Positions 22,807 to 35,893 of a stretch of DNA of 64,000 nt are shown here, piece by piece. Each line of letters starts with the position of its first letter. The first letter of the stretch is position 1. The notes below the pieces were generated by a model. The model had not been told where the DNA came from. It ran no database searches and saw only the letters and a program-made list of their open reading frames with translations. The stretch spans positions 83,159,839-83,223,838 of the forward strand of contig OX344761.1 of NCBI GenBank assembly GCA_947034895.1, in the 5' to 3' direction. This DNA is from Rhytidiadelphus loreus. Taxonomy: Eukaryota; Streptophyta; Bryopsida; Hypnales; Hylocomiaceae. The position numbers and the translations under genes are program-made.

Positions 22807-23401
22807 AAGGTAAATCAACTCATAGTGGTCACCTACCAAATGACCCCATTATGTTTTTTTTCAGTTTTTTCAGATTTTGATTTCAATGCATGTCTTACAT
22901 GATAGTAATGAAGTAGTTAGTGATTGCATTAAGTACTTCCACTAGTAGAAAATCAAGCCCAATTTGTTGTTTTGGTCGCGTTGATCATCAACAAATTTTT
23001 GTTGATCAACAAAAATTTGTTGATGATCAACGTGACCAAAACAACAGATTGGGCTTGATTTTCTACTAGTGTTCCAAATTTTTAGTGAAATTTCATTATG
23101 AGAATTGACTTTTTAGGCCTTCCATGTAAAAAAAGACTTTGACCACTTTAGGTGAACAACATGAGCATGATGGATTCAGATTTTGTTCATTCTAAGGTAG
23201 TCTACAGACTCTTTTGAGCCATGATGCATTGAACACTTCAAAAATTCATAGCAAATTCATACTTTGTCAAAAAAACATAATTTCAATTGAATGTTCTCAA
23301 TTGTTCTCACACTTGTACTACTAGGGGAAAAAAATTGAAAAATTTTAGCAACCACATGTGGTCAAACTCCTAATTTTGACTAAAATAGGTTGTTTTACCT
23401 T
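22807..23401. mobile_element. TIR element with 8-bp TSD (hAT-like), 595 bp
   Basis: The ends are AAGGTAAA..CAAC and its near-complement GTTG..TTTACCTT. The flanks are AATACATT (22,799-22,806) and AATACATC (23,402-23,409), an 8-bp duplication with one change. Unit 3 has the uninterrupted site near 46,198. The TIRs are short (about 15 bp). A CACTA-type MITE (22,940-23,071) is nested inside. Confidence 0.65.
22940..23071. mobile_element. Hairpin MITE with CACTA ends, 132 bp, TSD TTC
   Basis: It begins CACTAGTAGAAAATCAAG and ends with the exact complement. TTC flanks both sides (22,937-22,939 and 23,072-23,074). The element is almost a perfect palindrome centred near 23,005. It is nested in the 22,807-23,401 element. 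Confidence 0.92.
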
Positions 23402-23977
23402 AATACATCTTACATTTCAATGTTGTTCCACCTAATATTTGATTGTTTTTATAAGATGCAATCCTCCCAATCATATTGACTATCAAGGACATTGTGAGGT
23501 TGGACACATAACACTTGTAAGTTGTCAACTTCCAAGGCAATGAATTCTATTTACAAAATTTTACATTTCTACAATTTGTATATAATTTTAGAACCAACAA
23601 AATTTTATAATTTATGAAATTGTAAAATGCTTAAACAAATGAAATCTAAATAATACTAATATTTTGAACCATTGAAACCAAAAAAAAGGTCTAGACAAAA
23701 AATTCAAAAATGTACAAGTCAATGAGATTGGAAATTCAAAATCTAATAATTAGTTAGATTTGAGCCTTCAAAATCTACAAATTATATTGATTGTGTGCAC
23801 TATATTATATTGTATGGATTATATTAAAGTCTACATTAAATTAGATTTTAGAGACATAAATCTACATTCTACTAATTCTAGAATATTGAAATTCATAATT
23901 TGAGTTGATTTTGAGTTTGGAAAATCTTCAAATAACATTGGAAAATGCAAAAAAAAATCCTTAATGAAATTTCCTAT

Positions 23978-24192
23978 CACTACAAGAAAAGCTGTCCAAA
24001 ATGATAGAAATTGGTTGGAATCAACAAGTCCTAATTGACAAAAAATTGACTAATTTTTGTAAATTTCGACAAATTTCTGTCAAATCGGTCAATTTTTTTG
24101 TCCAAATTGACAAAAATCAGTCAATTTTTTGTCAATTAAGACTTGTTGATTTGGACCAGCTTCTATCATTTTGGATAGCTTTTCTTGTAGTG
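23978..24192. mobile_element. Short CACTA-type MITE, 215 bp
   Basis: It starts CACTACAAGAAAAGCTGTCC and ends with CTTTTCTTGTAGTG. Subterminal repeats of TTGACAAAAA and GTCAATTTTTTGTC fill the interior. The matching site in unit 3 (about 47,945) is uninterrupted. The flanking triplets are TAT and AAT, so the duplication is imperfect. Confidence 0.88.
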
Positions 24193-25540
24193 AATATTAT
24201 TTTTTCTTGTGACAACCATATTCTATGTGTTTTGTTAAAAGAGGTCATTGTAGGAGGGAAGTTTTGGTACAATGTCAAGAAGGAACAAGGCAAGGAATTC
24301 CAAAAACCTTTCTAGTGCATCAAAAGAGTTCACAACATTTGATCTATATATTCTCACCTCTTTCTTCCAATGAATGTGTATCCAATGAATGTGTATACTA
24401 CTTGTGAAAGCACTTTGAATATCATAAGAGGTGAATCTAGAGTTCTAGATGCATAGTTCATGATGGATGGGAGCTATTTGAATCATAGACTATTTGTTTT
24501 CTAAATTTCTATGTCTAAGTACAATAATGAATATCACTAGCGCCATCTATTGAAGGTGTGGCATGGTGATTGCAAGAAAAACGAGTACTATTTTTCATCA
24601 CAATTGGAATGATGAAGTTGCCATTGGCCATAACTTTTGGAAAATGAAACCAAATTACTTGAAATTTTTACCGGAAATAGCTAACTTGAAAGTCATGTAT
24701 TGAGATTCTTTATTTATTTTTTTAAATTGAAAAATCAATCTATAATTAAAATTCAATTTAGCTAATTTGTCACACTTTGCGTTTTAGGGGGTTTTAGTAC
24801 TTTGGAGTATTCAAAAATTATGATGTACACTTGAAATTTTTGTGGATTATTCCTACACAAGACAAGCACATGCCTATCAAAGAAAATTCAAAAATATACT
24901 ATTTTTTTCCTCTACGTGCGTGCAAATAGAGGTCTTTTGGATGCATCATTCCAAATATTCAAAATGGTTTTGACTTCCATTCTTTGATGAAATGTGATCA
25001 CTATCAAGTCTTTACAAATGACCGATTTTAAGGGGGGTTTGTTCATGATTTTCTATTTATTCTTAATTTATATGCAGTTGTATCTACTATCTATGACAAA
25101 TTGTCTTTTTTTTCAAAGAGTATTTTTTCAATACTTGTAGGTAGTCAAAGTACTATAAGTAGTCAATTTTATAGATCAACGGTTAAGATTGTTATGTTTC
25201 ATAGTAGATGTAGTACACATAATAGAATTTGTAGTTTTAGCAAAACTCTACTATAATTGTTTGGTCTTTCTTGCAACCACTCGGCATCTCTTGCACTTAT
25301 ACATCAAAGATCTTGCTTGTAAGTTAGTTGCATCAAGTGAAGAACTAAGTAAAATATAATAATAAATAACAATTGTGGGTTTTTTCCTTCCACAGGATGA
25401 TTTCTTCAAAAACATGTACCTAAGGTGGGTATGTAATATAATTTTTGAAGGAATTATCTTCATTCATGCTACTTCTTCAAATTTTGGTTTTCATAGATTT
25501 TTTATCCGATCATGTAGCATCATCTTCATGACTAAATGAT
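24193..25540. other. AT-rich unit 2 sequence, no gene
   Basis: Matches parts of unit 3 (48,000-48,130 and 49,036-50,235). No open frame persists in both units. A block at 24,560-25,270 corresponds to two tandem copies in unit 3. Confidence 0.6.
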
Positions 25541-25543
25541 GTT

Positions 25544-26887
25544 CACTACAAGGGAAACTGTATCCTATTTGACAGAAAATTTGACAGAAAATTTGACTGA
25601 ATTCTGTCAAATGTGTTGTAGATTAGGAGTACTTGATTCGGACACTTAATTGACAGAATTTGGTCAATTTGGCTATCATTTCGGACAAAGATACAAGTCA
25701 TATAGGTCTTTCTCTGACTCCTTTGCCATTGTGGATTTTTTCCATGTCATTGAATCCAAAAAATTATTATTTAATTATCCATGGATTTAATAAAATAGTT
25801 CAAATAACAGCCAGCAAAAGAAATGGATGAAATTGTATTGGATGAATGATAAATTTTTAGATGATTAAAAAAATTATTATTTTTTAATTAAATTTCAAAT
25901 ATTGATCAAAATAAACTAACAATATAGAATTAATTTACTCACTAAATTATTAGACTCCATAAACCATTTGTAATCTGTGGAAAGAATGGGGAAGAAAAGC
26001 TCTTTATATACACATATGGTGGTAGGAGGTCCACCAACCCATGTGAGATATGTCAATTCTAAAAGTTATAGGAGCTCATAGTTAAGTTAGAAATAATAAA
26101 TTTTGTATTAAAATTAGGATTTCAAATCTCATTTGAACATAGTAGAATTGAAGTTTCATGTTCAAAAATCTGTTTGGCATTTAAAGTTTTAAATCAATGG
26201 ACAAATTTCAAAGTAGAAACTTGAAAAAATATAAAAAGAATTATTTTGAACACCTCTTTGAAACTCCATAACTTTTTATTGGAAACTCAAAATATCAAAA
26301 GAATTTTTGGATGCAAAACTTGAATTGATTTTTTAACTAATAATAGTTTTTTTTTTTTTCAAAAACACATTATACTATGCCTAAATGACGTCTGAAATCG
26401 TAATCTTAATAAAAAAATTTCTATTTCTAACTTAACTATGAGCTCTTACAACTTCTAGAATTGACATATCTCACATGGGTTGGTCGACCTCCTACCACCT
26501 CAGATATATAGAGAGAGCTTCACTCCACTTTAGACAAGTTAAGATAATGTATAGATGGTGAGTGGTTGAAGATTGCAATGAGGTATATCTCCTAGTAGTA
26601 TTGATAAATATTAGCAATAGATAAAAACTTGTTGAGTTTTTGGAAGACATTAACCGTCTTGTTTATCAAAATTGATTGAGAAATTGACAAGAATTTGACA
26701 GACACTGCAATATTGACCGCATTGACAGGGTGCCACCTTCCAAAAGTTGTGGTGGTCATTTCGGACACTTTTCTGTCAAAAATTTAGTCAATTAGGGCCC
26801 ATTGCCAACTTCCAAAAGTTGTGGTGGTCATTTCGGACACTTTTCTGTCAAAAATTCAGTCAATTAGGGCCCATTTCCCTTGTAGTG
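25544..26887. mobile_element. CACTA-like non-autonomous element, 1.34 kb, TSD GTT
   Basis: It begins CACTACAAGGGAAA and ends TTTCCCTTGTAGTG. GTT flanks both sides (25,541-25,543 and 26,888-26,890), and unit 3 shows the empty site with a single GTT at 50,236-50,238. Subterminal motifs such as TTGACAGAA and CATTTCGGACA occur at both ends. A 72-bp tandem duplication (26,736-26,878) lies at the right end. An inner foldback has arms at 25,999-26,150 and 26,367-26,518. No transposase was found. Confidence 0.93.
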
Positions 26888-26890
26888 GTT

Positions 26891-29480
26891 GTTAACATAG
26901 ATATGGTTGCAATAGTTTTTGGCAAGTTTAAAGGACTATTGGAACAATAGTTTGACTCCTTTAGTTATTGAAGTCTTTATACAAATTTCAAAATTAGAAG
27001 TTGTAGAGTACTATTGTAAAATTGCAAGAATGGTAAAATAGTCATTATTCCCTTCTCCTAAGATATGGTATTATATAAATTTAACAATGTCATTTGTATC
27101 CTATTTGTTGAAAAGTTCAATTGAGTTTATGAACAAATTCCAAATGTATAGACAAATTAGTATCTAGGATCAATACATGAGATGATATCAAGTTCTAAAT
27201 GGTTTCAAAAAAGAATATTTAATTTTCATTCATTAAAAAATTGCTAACTAGAAATAGATTCAAGATATACTAAAGGAAATAACTAAATTGTTAATCTTTG
27301 AGCTAAAATGGAATTGAAATACACTAATCTCAATAGACCTTAACCTTGTAAAACTTTCTTTTGAAATTTTTTGAAAATTAAATTGAGAAATGTATATCTT
27401 TCAAGTTATTTTTAAAGAAGATGCTTTGATTCCTATGAGCCCTCAAGTTGACATTTTGGTCTCTAGATTTTTGTTGTTTTATTTTGTTTTAATCATTCCT
27501 TTTTTAAAGTCATAAAAAGAGAATTTAAGTTATATTTGGTAGAAGCCCTTACCAATATAGTGAAGGGTCTTTCTATGAATTATGGAGTGTCTAAAACACT
27601 CTATTTCCTTACTTCTAATGCCCGGTTAAGAGTTTGAGAGGTGAATTAGTCACTTACGAAAGATCATAAGGCCAAAGAGTTAAGCTAGTCCAAGATGTGT
27701 CAATTTGGCTAAATGAAAATAATGATGAGTGGTTCCTATTAGGTCAAGAAAGACCACAAAGAAGACACGATCCAATGTGCAAGAATTGGAAATTGTCTTG
27801 CAAAAAACCTTTGGTAAAAATAAGAAGAAAAACAAACAATGTAATACAAGAGCATATAGGAAGGTGCTTTGAATTTAAATCTAGGCCAAGAGATCAACTA
27901 CATAATTGGTTTGTTCAAATTTCTTGGTATTTAAATGATTTCCCTTTTACGTGGAAAATTAAAAGGGAATAACTAAATTCAGCCTTCCTATAGATAGTGC
28001 AAAGTAAAATGTGAGTTTGCACTTTGGTTTTGGAAGCATCCTAAAAGTTGCTTAAATTTTTTTGGATATTTTGGATTTTTTGGATTACACAAGATGACTC
28101 TATGGAAAGTCAACCGTGTTTATTAGCATTGGAAAATTCATAGAAATTACCTATGTAGAGGTAAAATCTCACTAAAAATTAGGATATGTTTATTTGAACA
28201 AAGATTAGTTTTAGAATTACCCTAAGGTTAATTATAATTTGTTTTAGAAATATCTAGGTAAATATCCACTAGTAAACAAGAGGGGGAGGCCTTGGGCAAG
28301 TACATAAGGACTCTCTTATGTTGTTTCTAGTATCCCCTTATTTTTGTTGTTGGCCATTTTGTGGCCAAGCCTTTTCTTGTTTTTATAATTTGTTGGGTTG
28401 ATATTTGAGGCCAATTTGGCCATTTTTTTATGTTCCTTTCTTTGTTTTTGAGCATTTGCTTACATTTGCAAGTGTTGGAACACTTCTTGAAAGATGCAAA
28501 GGATTCCTTCAAGTTGATTATTTTTCCATCATTCTTGGCATCTTGGAAGGTTTGGGCTTCCAACTTTGATTTTTTAAGTGTCTTTGAGTCCACACTAACA
28601 TCAAAGGATCTACTGATTGAGTTTTGGCAATGCAGTTAGTTGGGAACCCTAGGACTTGCCTTTGAGTATTTTAAGTTTGAATTTTGGAAGGTATGGCCCC
28701 CCAATTTTTTGGTTTTAGAGTCACATAACTTTGTACCAGTTCTCTCCCTGCTTGAGACTTTCTAATTTGTTGGCATCTCCCTAGAACCTTTGAACTACAA
28801 ATACGTATTAGTCTATGTTTTGAAGTCTATGTCAAATCTTAAAGTTAAGTACTAACCTACAATAAAGCTTTGACTTTGCCTAGTGTGACAATATTCTTGC
28901 AACAACTTTGATCTTTGGAAGTTTGAATTAGGGCCCCTACGTGGTTTTCCATCTCTTTTACAAGCTTGGCCTCAACTATTTAAAGCCTACAAATTCCATT
29001 AGTTTTCTCCTTTTTTCATTAGTTTTCTAATCATAGTGAAGTTCTCTAAACCAACTTTATTTTTTTGTTAGATTTTGTTGAGGCCTTAGTTAGAATTCTC
29101 CATGTCTTGTTAGTTAGAATTTCCTTTGTTTTGAGAAAAATCACCAAAAATCACCAAAAACCATAGTGTGAGGGTAATGTTGGTGTTTGTTGTTAGTTAG
29201 ATTTTGTTTCTTAGAGACCCCCCTCAAAAGAAAATTAGAATAGCCTTAGTTAAATTTTCTTCCCCTATTTATTTTAATTTTTGTATACGATTAGCCATCT
29301 AGTTAGTCAAAATTAAAGTTAAGTAAAGAAACAAGCCAATTCAAAGGACAAGTCAATCAACAAGGGAACAAGCTAGTGAAATAGGAGAATGAGCTAGTTT
29401 GCAGAGGAACAAGCTAGTTAGCAAGGGAATGAGCCAGAGGAAGCCAAAGTGTACAAGCAAGCCACGTCAAGTTCAATCTT
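26891..29480. other. AT-rich unit 2 sequence, no gene
   Basis: Collinear with 50,239-53,500 of unit 3, apart from about 530 bp that unit 3 has extra near 51,575-52,110. Short open stretches (for example 27,697-27,972) are not kept intact in unit 3. Nothing recognisable was seen. Confidence 0.6.
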
Positions 29481-29484
29481 TACG

Positions 29485-29870
29485 GGGTGTTCTGAATTGA
29501 TTTGATGTAGGCCATCAAGTTCCGCCTTTAGGGGGGATTGAATTGATTTGATTTAGGCTAGGCCATCAAGTTCAACTTTATAGGGGGATTGAATTGATTT
29601 GATTTAGGCTAGGCCATCAAGTTCAACTTTGTAGGGGGATTGAATTGATTTGATCTAGGCTAGGCCATCAAGTTCAACATTACAGGGGGTTGAATTGATT
29701 TGATCTAGGCTAGGCCATCAAGTTCAACATTACAGGGGGTTGAATTGATTTGATTTAGGCTAGGCCATCAAGTTCAACTTTGTAGGGGGATTGAATTGAT
29801 TTGATCTAGGCTAGGCCATCAATTTCAACTTTATAGGGGGATGAATTGATTTGATTTAGTCCAAGCCATC
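29485..29870 (+). repeat. ~60-bp minisatellite, 6-7 copies
   Basis: The unit has GGCCATCAAGTTCAACTTT, then AGGGGGATTGAATTGATTTG, then ATTTAGGCTA. Copies are highly alike, and the first and last are more diverged. Unit 3 has only about two diverged copies at the same place (53,495-53,600), so the expansion is specific to unit 2. Confidence 0.9.
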
Positions 29871-32869
29871 AACAAACTGAATTTTGAACTAGAAAACTAG
29901 TTTTGAAATCATAAATTTGTGATTTAGACAAACCAACTTGTGACCTACACATACGAAATTAAATCCAAGTTGTCAACACTCACACATTTTGAGTCTAAGA
30001 CTAAGTGGGATACCATAGCTAATTGACATACATGTTCTCTCAAATCAAGCATACAAAATTCTAACAATCAAATGAAGGAGGAAAATTGAATAGACAAATA
30101 CATGAATCTTAGAAGTTTGGTATCTAGAGTATTGGAAGAGAAAATGGAAAAATTAGTGACTAGATATTTTCAAGAGAATCTATTATATTTAATGAAATTT
30201 GACCCTATTGTAATGATTTGGTTGGAAAATTTGATTCCTTTTGCTATTCTTTTAATTTATTAGTTAGTGATTAAATTGGATTCCATTAGGGGTTAGTAGG
30301 CTAGAAGTTTGATAAGCATTGTTTTACTTGGCCTAATAAGCCAAATAGAAGAAAACAAAATCAAATTGAAACCCTTAAAATAATGGGAAGAAATTGATAA
30401 ACAACTAGGGGATAAGATTTTGAAGATTTCTATTGATTTAGAACCTATTAGGAAAAATCTAGTATTAAAAATAGTCTCCAAAAATAAAATGGATTATTCA
30501 AATGCTTTAAAAACAAACAAAATTCTATAGGAATTAGCATGGAAAGAATTAGAAGACGAAAATGATTCAAAAAGGGTTTTAACACTTAAACTCTTCATTA
30601 TTTTAGATGTATCTAAAACATACACACATGATGGAGGGCAATGGCTACTACAAAATGATTATGATCTTGTTTTGTGAGGATGGGACGATGTCATCCGTTG
30701 ATATAAAGGTATATTAATTTAATTAACTATCTTCTTTTGATTTTTTTAAATTTATGTAGAATAGAAGTAGGAAGTTGAAAGTTAACCTTTAGATTAGAGT
30801 CTTAGAATTTAAATAAGAATTTAGTGTATCATGGATAATCCTTAGAGGTTTCTAAAAATATCTCATGCTTAAAAAACAACTATAAAATAAGAAAGTTATA
30901 AGTGGATGAACTTTAGTAGTAGAATTGGATGATAATTTAGTAATTTCATCCAAAGGAATCGTAAAAGAAGATTAAGAAATTCAAAATAATTTAGAAATTA
31001 AAGGGAAGCATATAATTCAATCTACTTAGTTAGGTTAGTAGTAATTTGTGGATGAATTTTTTAATTACCAATTAAAGCCTTAGAGGTAAAACTTTATCCG
31101 TTAATAATTTTTTATGTAGGAATTTAGTATTTTAGTATTTTACCTTGTTAGAAAGGTAATTTTTTGTTTTCTTTTTAAAAAAATCTAAAAACCTTGAGAA
31201 TAATAATCTTAAAATAGAAATATCAGATTAGAATTAACTAGAAGAGAATTTAAAAAAATCTTTTGAAAGCCACTAGATAATAATTATTCTAAAATTTGAA
31301 TCACTTAGGCAATAACTTCTAAAGATTCCCAAACCAATTTCCACTTAAAAACTAATTCATCTTTGATGAAGACAAGGGTAGATGAAGTCTTTCATCTTTG
31401 ACTAAAAATAGGTTAAATTTCAGATTTAATAAGAAGAATTAATTAGAAAATCAACACTAAAATTTGGATTGATTTTGAGTTAGTTTACTATTAGAATGTG
31501 TTGAATGAAGTTCTCTAGGCTAGTTTAGAGTAAGAACTTCATCCTTTGATATCTTTTGCTAGGAAGGTCCAAATTTAGTTTATTTTACCATTTTAGAAAA
31601 GATAATTTATGCTCTACAGATTAGAGTAAGTTAGTTTTTGGTTTCATTTAGATTTCATTTTTAAGTCCAGCGCTTGACTTGATTAGCCAAAGGCCCTCGA
31701 TTTTTAACATTTAAAGTGTTTTGAGTGATTTAGATTTGTTTTAGGTTATAGGATATTAAAAATAGAGGGTCCATTGCTTGGAAGGTGTGATTAGGATTAG
31801 ACTTAGGCACCCCTAGGATAACTTAGTCAAAAAGCCATCAAACCCGTGTGTGTATTTTATTTTAACTCAAGGGGTGGGGTTAAAATCACTCACAATTTTT
31901 CAAAGAAAAGATTGTCTATAACTTTTACAAATGGAATGATTTAAAGCTTATCATATAGATAAAAATACAATCTATGAGAGAAAAAATTTGAAACCTTTTA
32001 TTTTAAATTTTATACAAGATTTTTATATCCAACAAACTAAGATTTGGGCTTATTATGACATAACTTTTGCTTCATGACATTGATTGAAATAAAAATTATA
32101 TTTCCAAAAAGTTAATGTATTTTGTATCTTCACAAAAAATTTCAAAATCCATTTTGTTCAAAAATAACAAATATTGAGACTATAGAAACCTTTTCAAAAT
32201 CCATTTTGTTCCTTGAGGGGACAATTAGATTGTAGGAATTAACCCCAAAGGATGGACCTATGATAACCAGGCAAGCACTCAGGAAATCCATAATCCTCTT
32301 TGTATGCATCCATTTTAAACTATGCAAAAACAAAAGAAATTACATTTATTTTTCAGAAATGTCATCAGATGTCTTGGATAAGTTGTAAGACTATAAGATA
32401 TTTTTGTAAAAGCTAGAAATTATTGTGAATATTTGAACAATATTGAAAAAAAATCCAAATCAAATCCAAAATATGCATATTAATAAAATATGAAACTATC
32501 TTTCTAGGTAGATATTTTATTCAAAAACATCATGGTGTAAATCAATTTGTCATATCATTCTAAAATTAAAAAATAACACTCATGGTTAAAGCCCAAAGCT
32601 CAAATTGTACATTAGAAAATACTATATTTTAGATAATTGTATGCATATTGGTATTAAATGGAGTCAAAATATCATATATACCAAAATTCAATGGTTGCCA
32701 TGTGAATCTCAAGGCCTTCTTATAGATTCACAAATGTAAAATTAAAAAAATAAACCTTGTGCTTGACACAAAAAGACAATAAATATATGCTAAATTTGAA
32801 TTATTTTGTGACAATACAAACATTAATGAATTGCACTCCATACATTAAATCAATAGATGCGATTTTCTT
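29871..32869. other. AT-rich unit 2 sequence, no gene
   Basis: Collinear with 1-2,500 of unit 1 and 53,600-56,240 of unit 3. No conserved open frame, RNA gene or terminal repeat was recognised. Confidence 0.6.
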
Positions 32870-32877
32870 CTTGTTAT

Positions 32878-33460
32878 CCCGGGGAGGACACTCCCTATGT
32901 TTTAGCAAACTACGTGCGGCAGAAAAAGTAAAACAAGTAATACACCTTAAAATTTAATTTCTTTTTCAAAAAAAAAATTATGGATAGATTTTACTACTTT
33001 ATAAGTTTATGTTTTGAATTATTGGTATTTTTTTGTGCTAATAGTAATTAGTTATAAATTTTTGAAGAAAAAAGATACACTGTAAAGCTGAAAATAACTT
33101 TCACACCTCTATATTATATAAGAAAAAAAATTTGAAAAATGAAAAAAAAATTATATAGAATAGCTTTCTATTGAAAGTTTATTTTGGTTGAATATTGATG
33201 CAATAGTCATCTTCATGTGAGCTCTATAAATATTTTAGTTGGAGAACATGCCATTTTAGTTCATTTTTCAACCCTTTCTAGACAATATATCTTATGTTAT
33301 TTGGAATTGAATTTTTTGTCAATAGAAACCTTTAGTCATTGTTAAACAAAGCTCAAAATTTTAGAATGAAATTATAGTTTATTCAAGGTGAATTACATGA
33401 ATTACTTTTTCCACCGCCGCACGTAGTTACCCCAAATGTAGTGAGAGTGTCCTCCCCTAG
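32878..33460. mobile_element. hAT-like MITE, 583 bp, TSD CTTGTTAT
   Basis: The ends are GGGGAGGACACTC and its complement. CTTGTTAT flanks both sides (32,870-32,877 and 33,461-33,468). Unit 3 has the single uninterrupted CTTGTTAT near 56,253. An 8-bp duplication fits hAT. The interior matches, in reverse orientation, the elements at 35,374 and 57,653 (for example TTTGAATTATTG and AAAAGATACACTGTA). No transposase is present. Confidence 0.92.
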
Positions 33461-33469
33461 CTTGTTATG

Positions 33470-35373
33470 CAATTTTCAATGTGTGTACGAGATAAAAGAT
33501 TGTCTATGTTGTCTCATTTTCTATATCAAAAGATTGTCTAATATTTTGTTAAATCAACTCCAAACTTTCATCATGTGCACAAATTTTGTTGTGATTATAA
33601 TTTTGTATAATTGTAGTGTTCTTTTACTATCTTAGAAAATTTCCAAATTGGATAAGAAGCTTCATATCAATAATTGGTCAAAAAAGATCATTTTTAGGGT
33701 TTAAAGTTAGATCCAAAGAAAGGAATAAAAATTGCCGAAATACTCTACATGATGATTTGTAGATTTTCCATTTTTTTATGTAGGGGAATCAAAAAAATTA
33801 CAAGGAGAAATATCCACAACCTTTCATTGAAATTAAATGTTCAAGCAACTTTTTAACTTGTAAAAGTGTTGTGATCCATTATGGAAGTAAAAGATGATGA
33901 GGAATATTCCGCATGAAACTAAGTGATTATTTAATAAATATCTCTATAGCATTTTCCAACTATTTTCACCAAAATACCAACCATTCAACCTTGCTTAATT
34001 AAACCATCTACTAAAAACTTAAAAAGTATATAGTCTTCTATTCAAGAATAAAAAAATGTAATTACAAATATGAATATGATGTATGTAATGATAAATTAAC
34101 AAATATGAATGTACATACAAGTGTAAATTCAAGTATGGATACAAGAATAGCTTTTGTAATTCCATATTGTTTATTAAAATGAAGATTCAAAAAATTTATA
34201 TATTGAAATTCCAAAATTTTTAAATAAGAGAGTTTCCAAAAATGAAATCAACCTAGAAAAGATAGACCACTAGTTCCTTTAGAATATATAACTCAACTAA
34301 AATATCTAGTTGTGGTAGTGTATTTGCTTTGGATGGATAGTAGGGTGACTACCTCCTCAAATTCACTAGGAAAATATGACACTTTATGAAAAGATTCTAA
34401 GTCTAAGAAACATCAATCTCTATTGCATTTTTCAACTATATATGTGACATTGTGACCACTCGTTCATTAAATAAATGAATTATTGATTTAGAAATGATTC
34501 TGAAATTCATTTTCAAGTTACAATAGTTCAAAATTTCAACAGACACAATTATTGAAAAGTACTTTGATCATTGCAAATTTACAATCAGAGGTGTTGTGAA
34601 CATTGCCCAATAAATAAATCATTTGTCCATCTATTGAACATGTTTTTCTCTCGAGGTCTTCCATATCTGATGTAGTCAATTACATATAAAGTGAACTTGA
34701 AACTAATTAATTTATGGATAGACTACATAATTGGGTTATTTAGATGTAGGCATCACATATTCATAAGATGAAATATAGACAACATTGGAAATCACGTACA
34801 CTGGAATAGGTACATTGGCAATTTGGTGCCAACTGATGCTCTCGTGCCCTTTCCTATCTCGCCCATGTTTATTCCTTAATTCCTATGACATAATGATGTT
34901 GATGTTCATCCTCTTAAATCCAACTCCTTATGCCTTAAGTTTATGACACATTCTAGTATGCTGCTTATGTAACAAAGGTTGCAATGGGTATGGTGGCAAA
35001 TGGGCGGCAATGGCTACTTTCATGCCTTTTTCTATCCCACCTTTGTTTATTCCTATGGCATGATGACCATGATTGATTGCTTTCATGCCCTTTTAATTTT
35101 GCTTGTGTTTATTCATATGACTTAACAATGGTGAGGTTCATTCTATTGGACCAAATTCCTTATAATGGCTTCATGGCACACTCTGGCACTTCACATGTGT
35201 GAAAACAAGACGATACATGAATAAGATAAGTCCACGATTTGGAAATGTCATATTGAATGTCAAAAATTCATTCAACAAAGGAATGTTTGATGATCAACAT
35301 ACAATCATGTCATTAAAGTGCATATTATTAAGTGTGTTTTACCAAAGCAATGGGACATCCAAATATGAAAGTG
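33470..35373. other. AT-rich unit 2 sequence with degenerate repeat array
   Basis: Collinear with 2,550-4,170 and 56,260-58,810. It includes the shortened degenerate repeat block at 34,840-35,215. No gene was recognised. Confidence 0.6.
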
Positions 35374-35893
35374 CTCGGGGGGCCAATTAGTTCTACTACA
35401 ACAAACCATGTGCAAACAAGTAGTTTCTAATAAACTAAAATTTCAACCTAAAATTTTGAGCATTGTTTAATAAAAACTATAGGTTTCTATTGCCAAAATT
35501 TCCATTTCAAATAAAATATGAAATGATTTCTTGAAGAGCTTGAAAATGAACTAAAATGGCATTTTTTCAACTCAAATAATTATAGAGGACACATTTAGAT
35601 AACCATTGAATCAATATTAAACTCAAATGAGCTTTCAATAAAGAGCTATTTTTAGGAACTTTTTGTTCATTTTTTAGACAAATTTTTCTTATATAAGTTC
35701 TATAGTGTATCTTTTTACTTCAAAAATTATTATTAACAAATAAAAATATCAATAATTCAAAACACAAACTTTCAAAGTAAGAAGATCTATTCATATTTTT
35801 CTTATTTTATTTTATTTAAAATTCAAAAAGTATATAGGATCCAAAGTTTTGTTTGCACGTGGGTTCTAATGGATACTCTAAGTGATTATCCCA
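35374..35893. mobile_element. hAT-like MITE, unit 2 insertion, right end damaged
   Basis: The left end is CTCGGGGGGCC. The interior matches the 57,653-58,218 element in the same orientation (AACAAACCATGTGC, TTTCAACCTAAAATTTTGA, GTTTGCACGTGG). The expected CCCCCCGAG right end is degraded, so the duplication is unclear. Unit 1 has the uninterrupted sequence at about 4,165-4,175. Confidence 0.75.

Noticed and set aside
26747..26950. Repeated peptide ORF at the right end of the CACTA element
   Set aside because: Explained by the 72-bp tandem duplication of CACTA subterminal sequence.
27697..27972. 91-codon ORF in AT-rich unit 2, with a counterpart near 51,100-51,380
   Set aside because: The counterpart is frame-broken and there is no recognisable motif; it is weak evidence for a gene.
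29485..29870. CRISPR-like array
   Set aside because: Direct 60-bp copies with no unique spacers in a plant nuclear context; this is a minisatellite.
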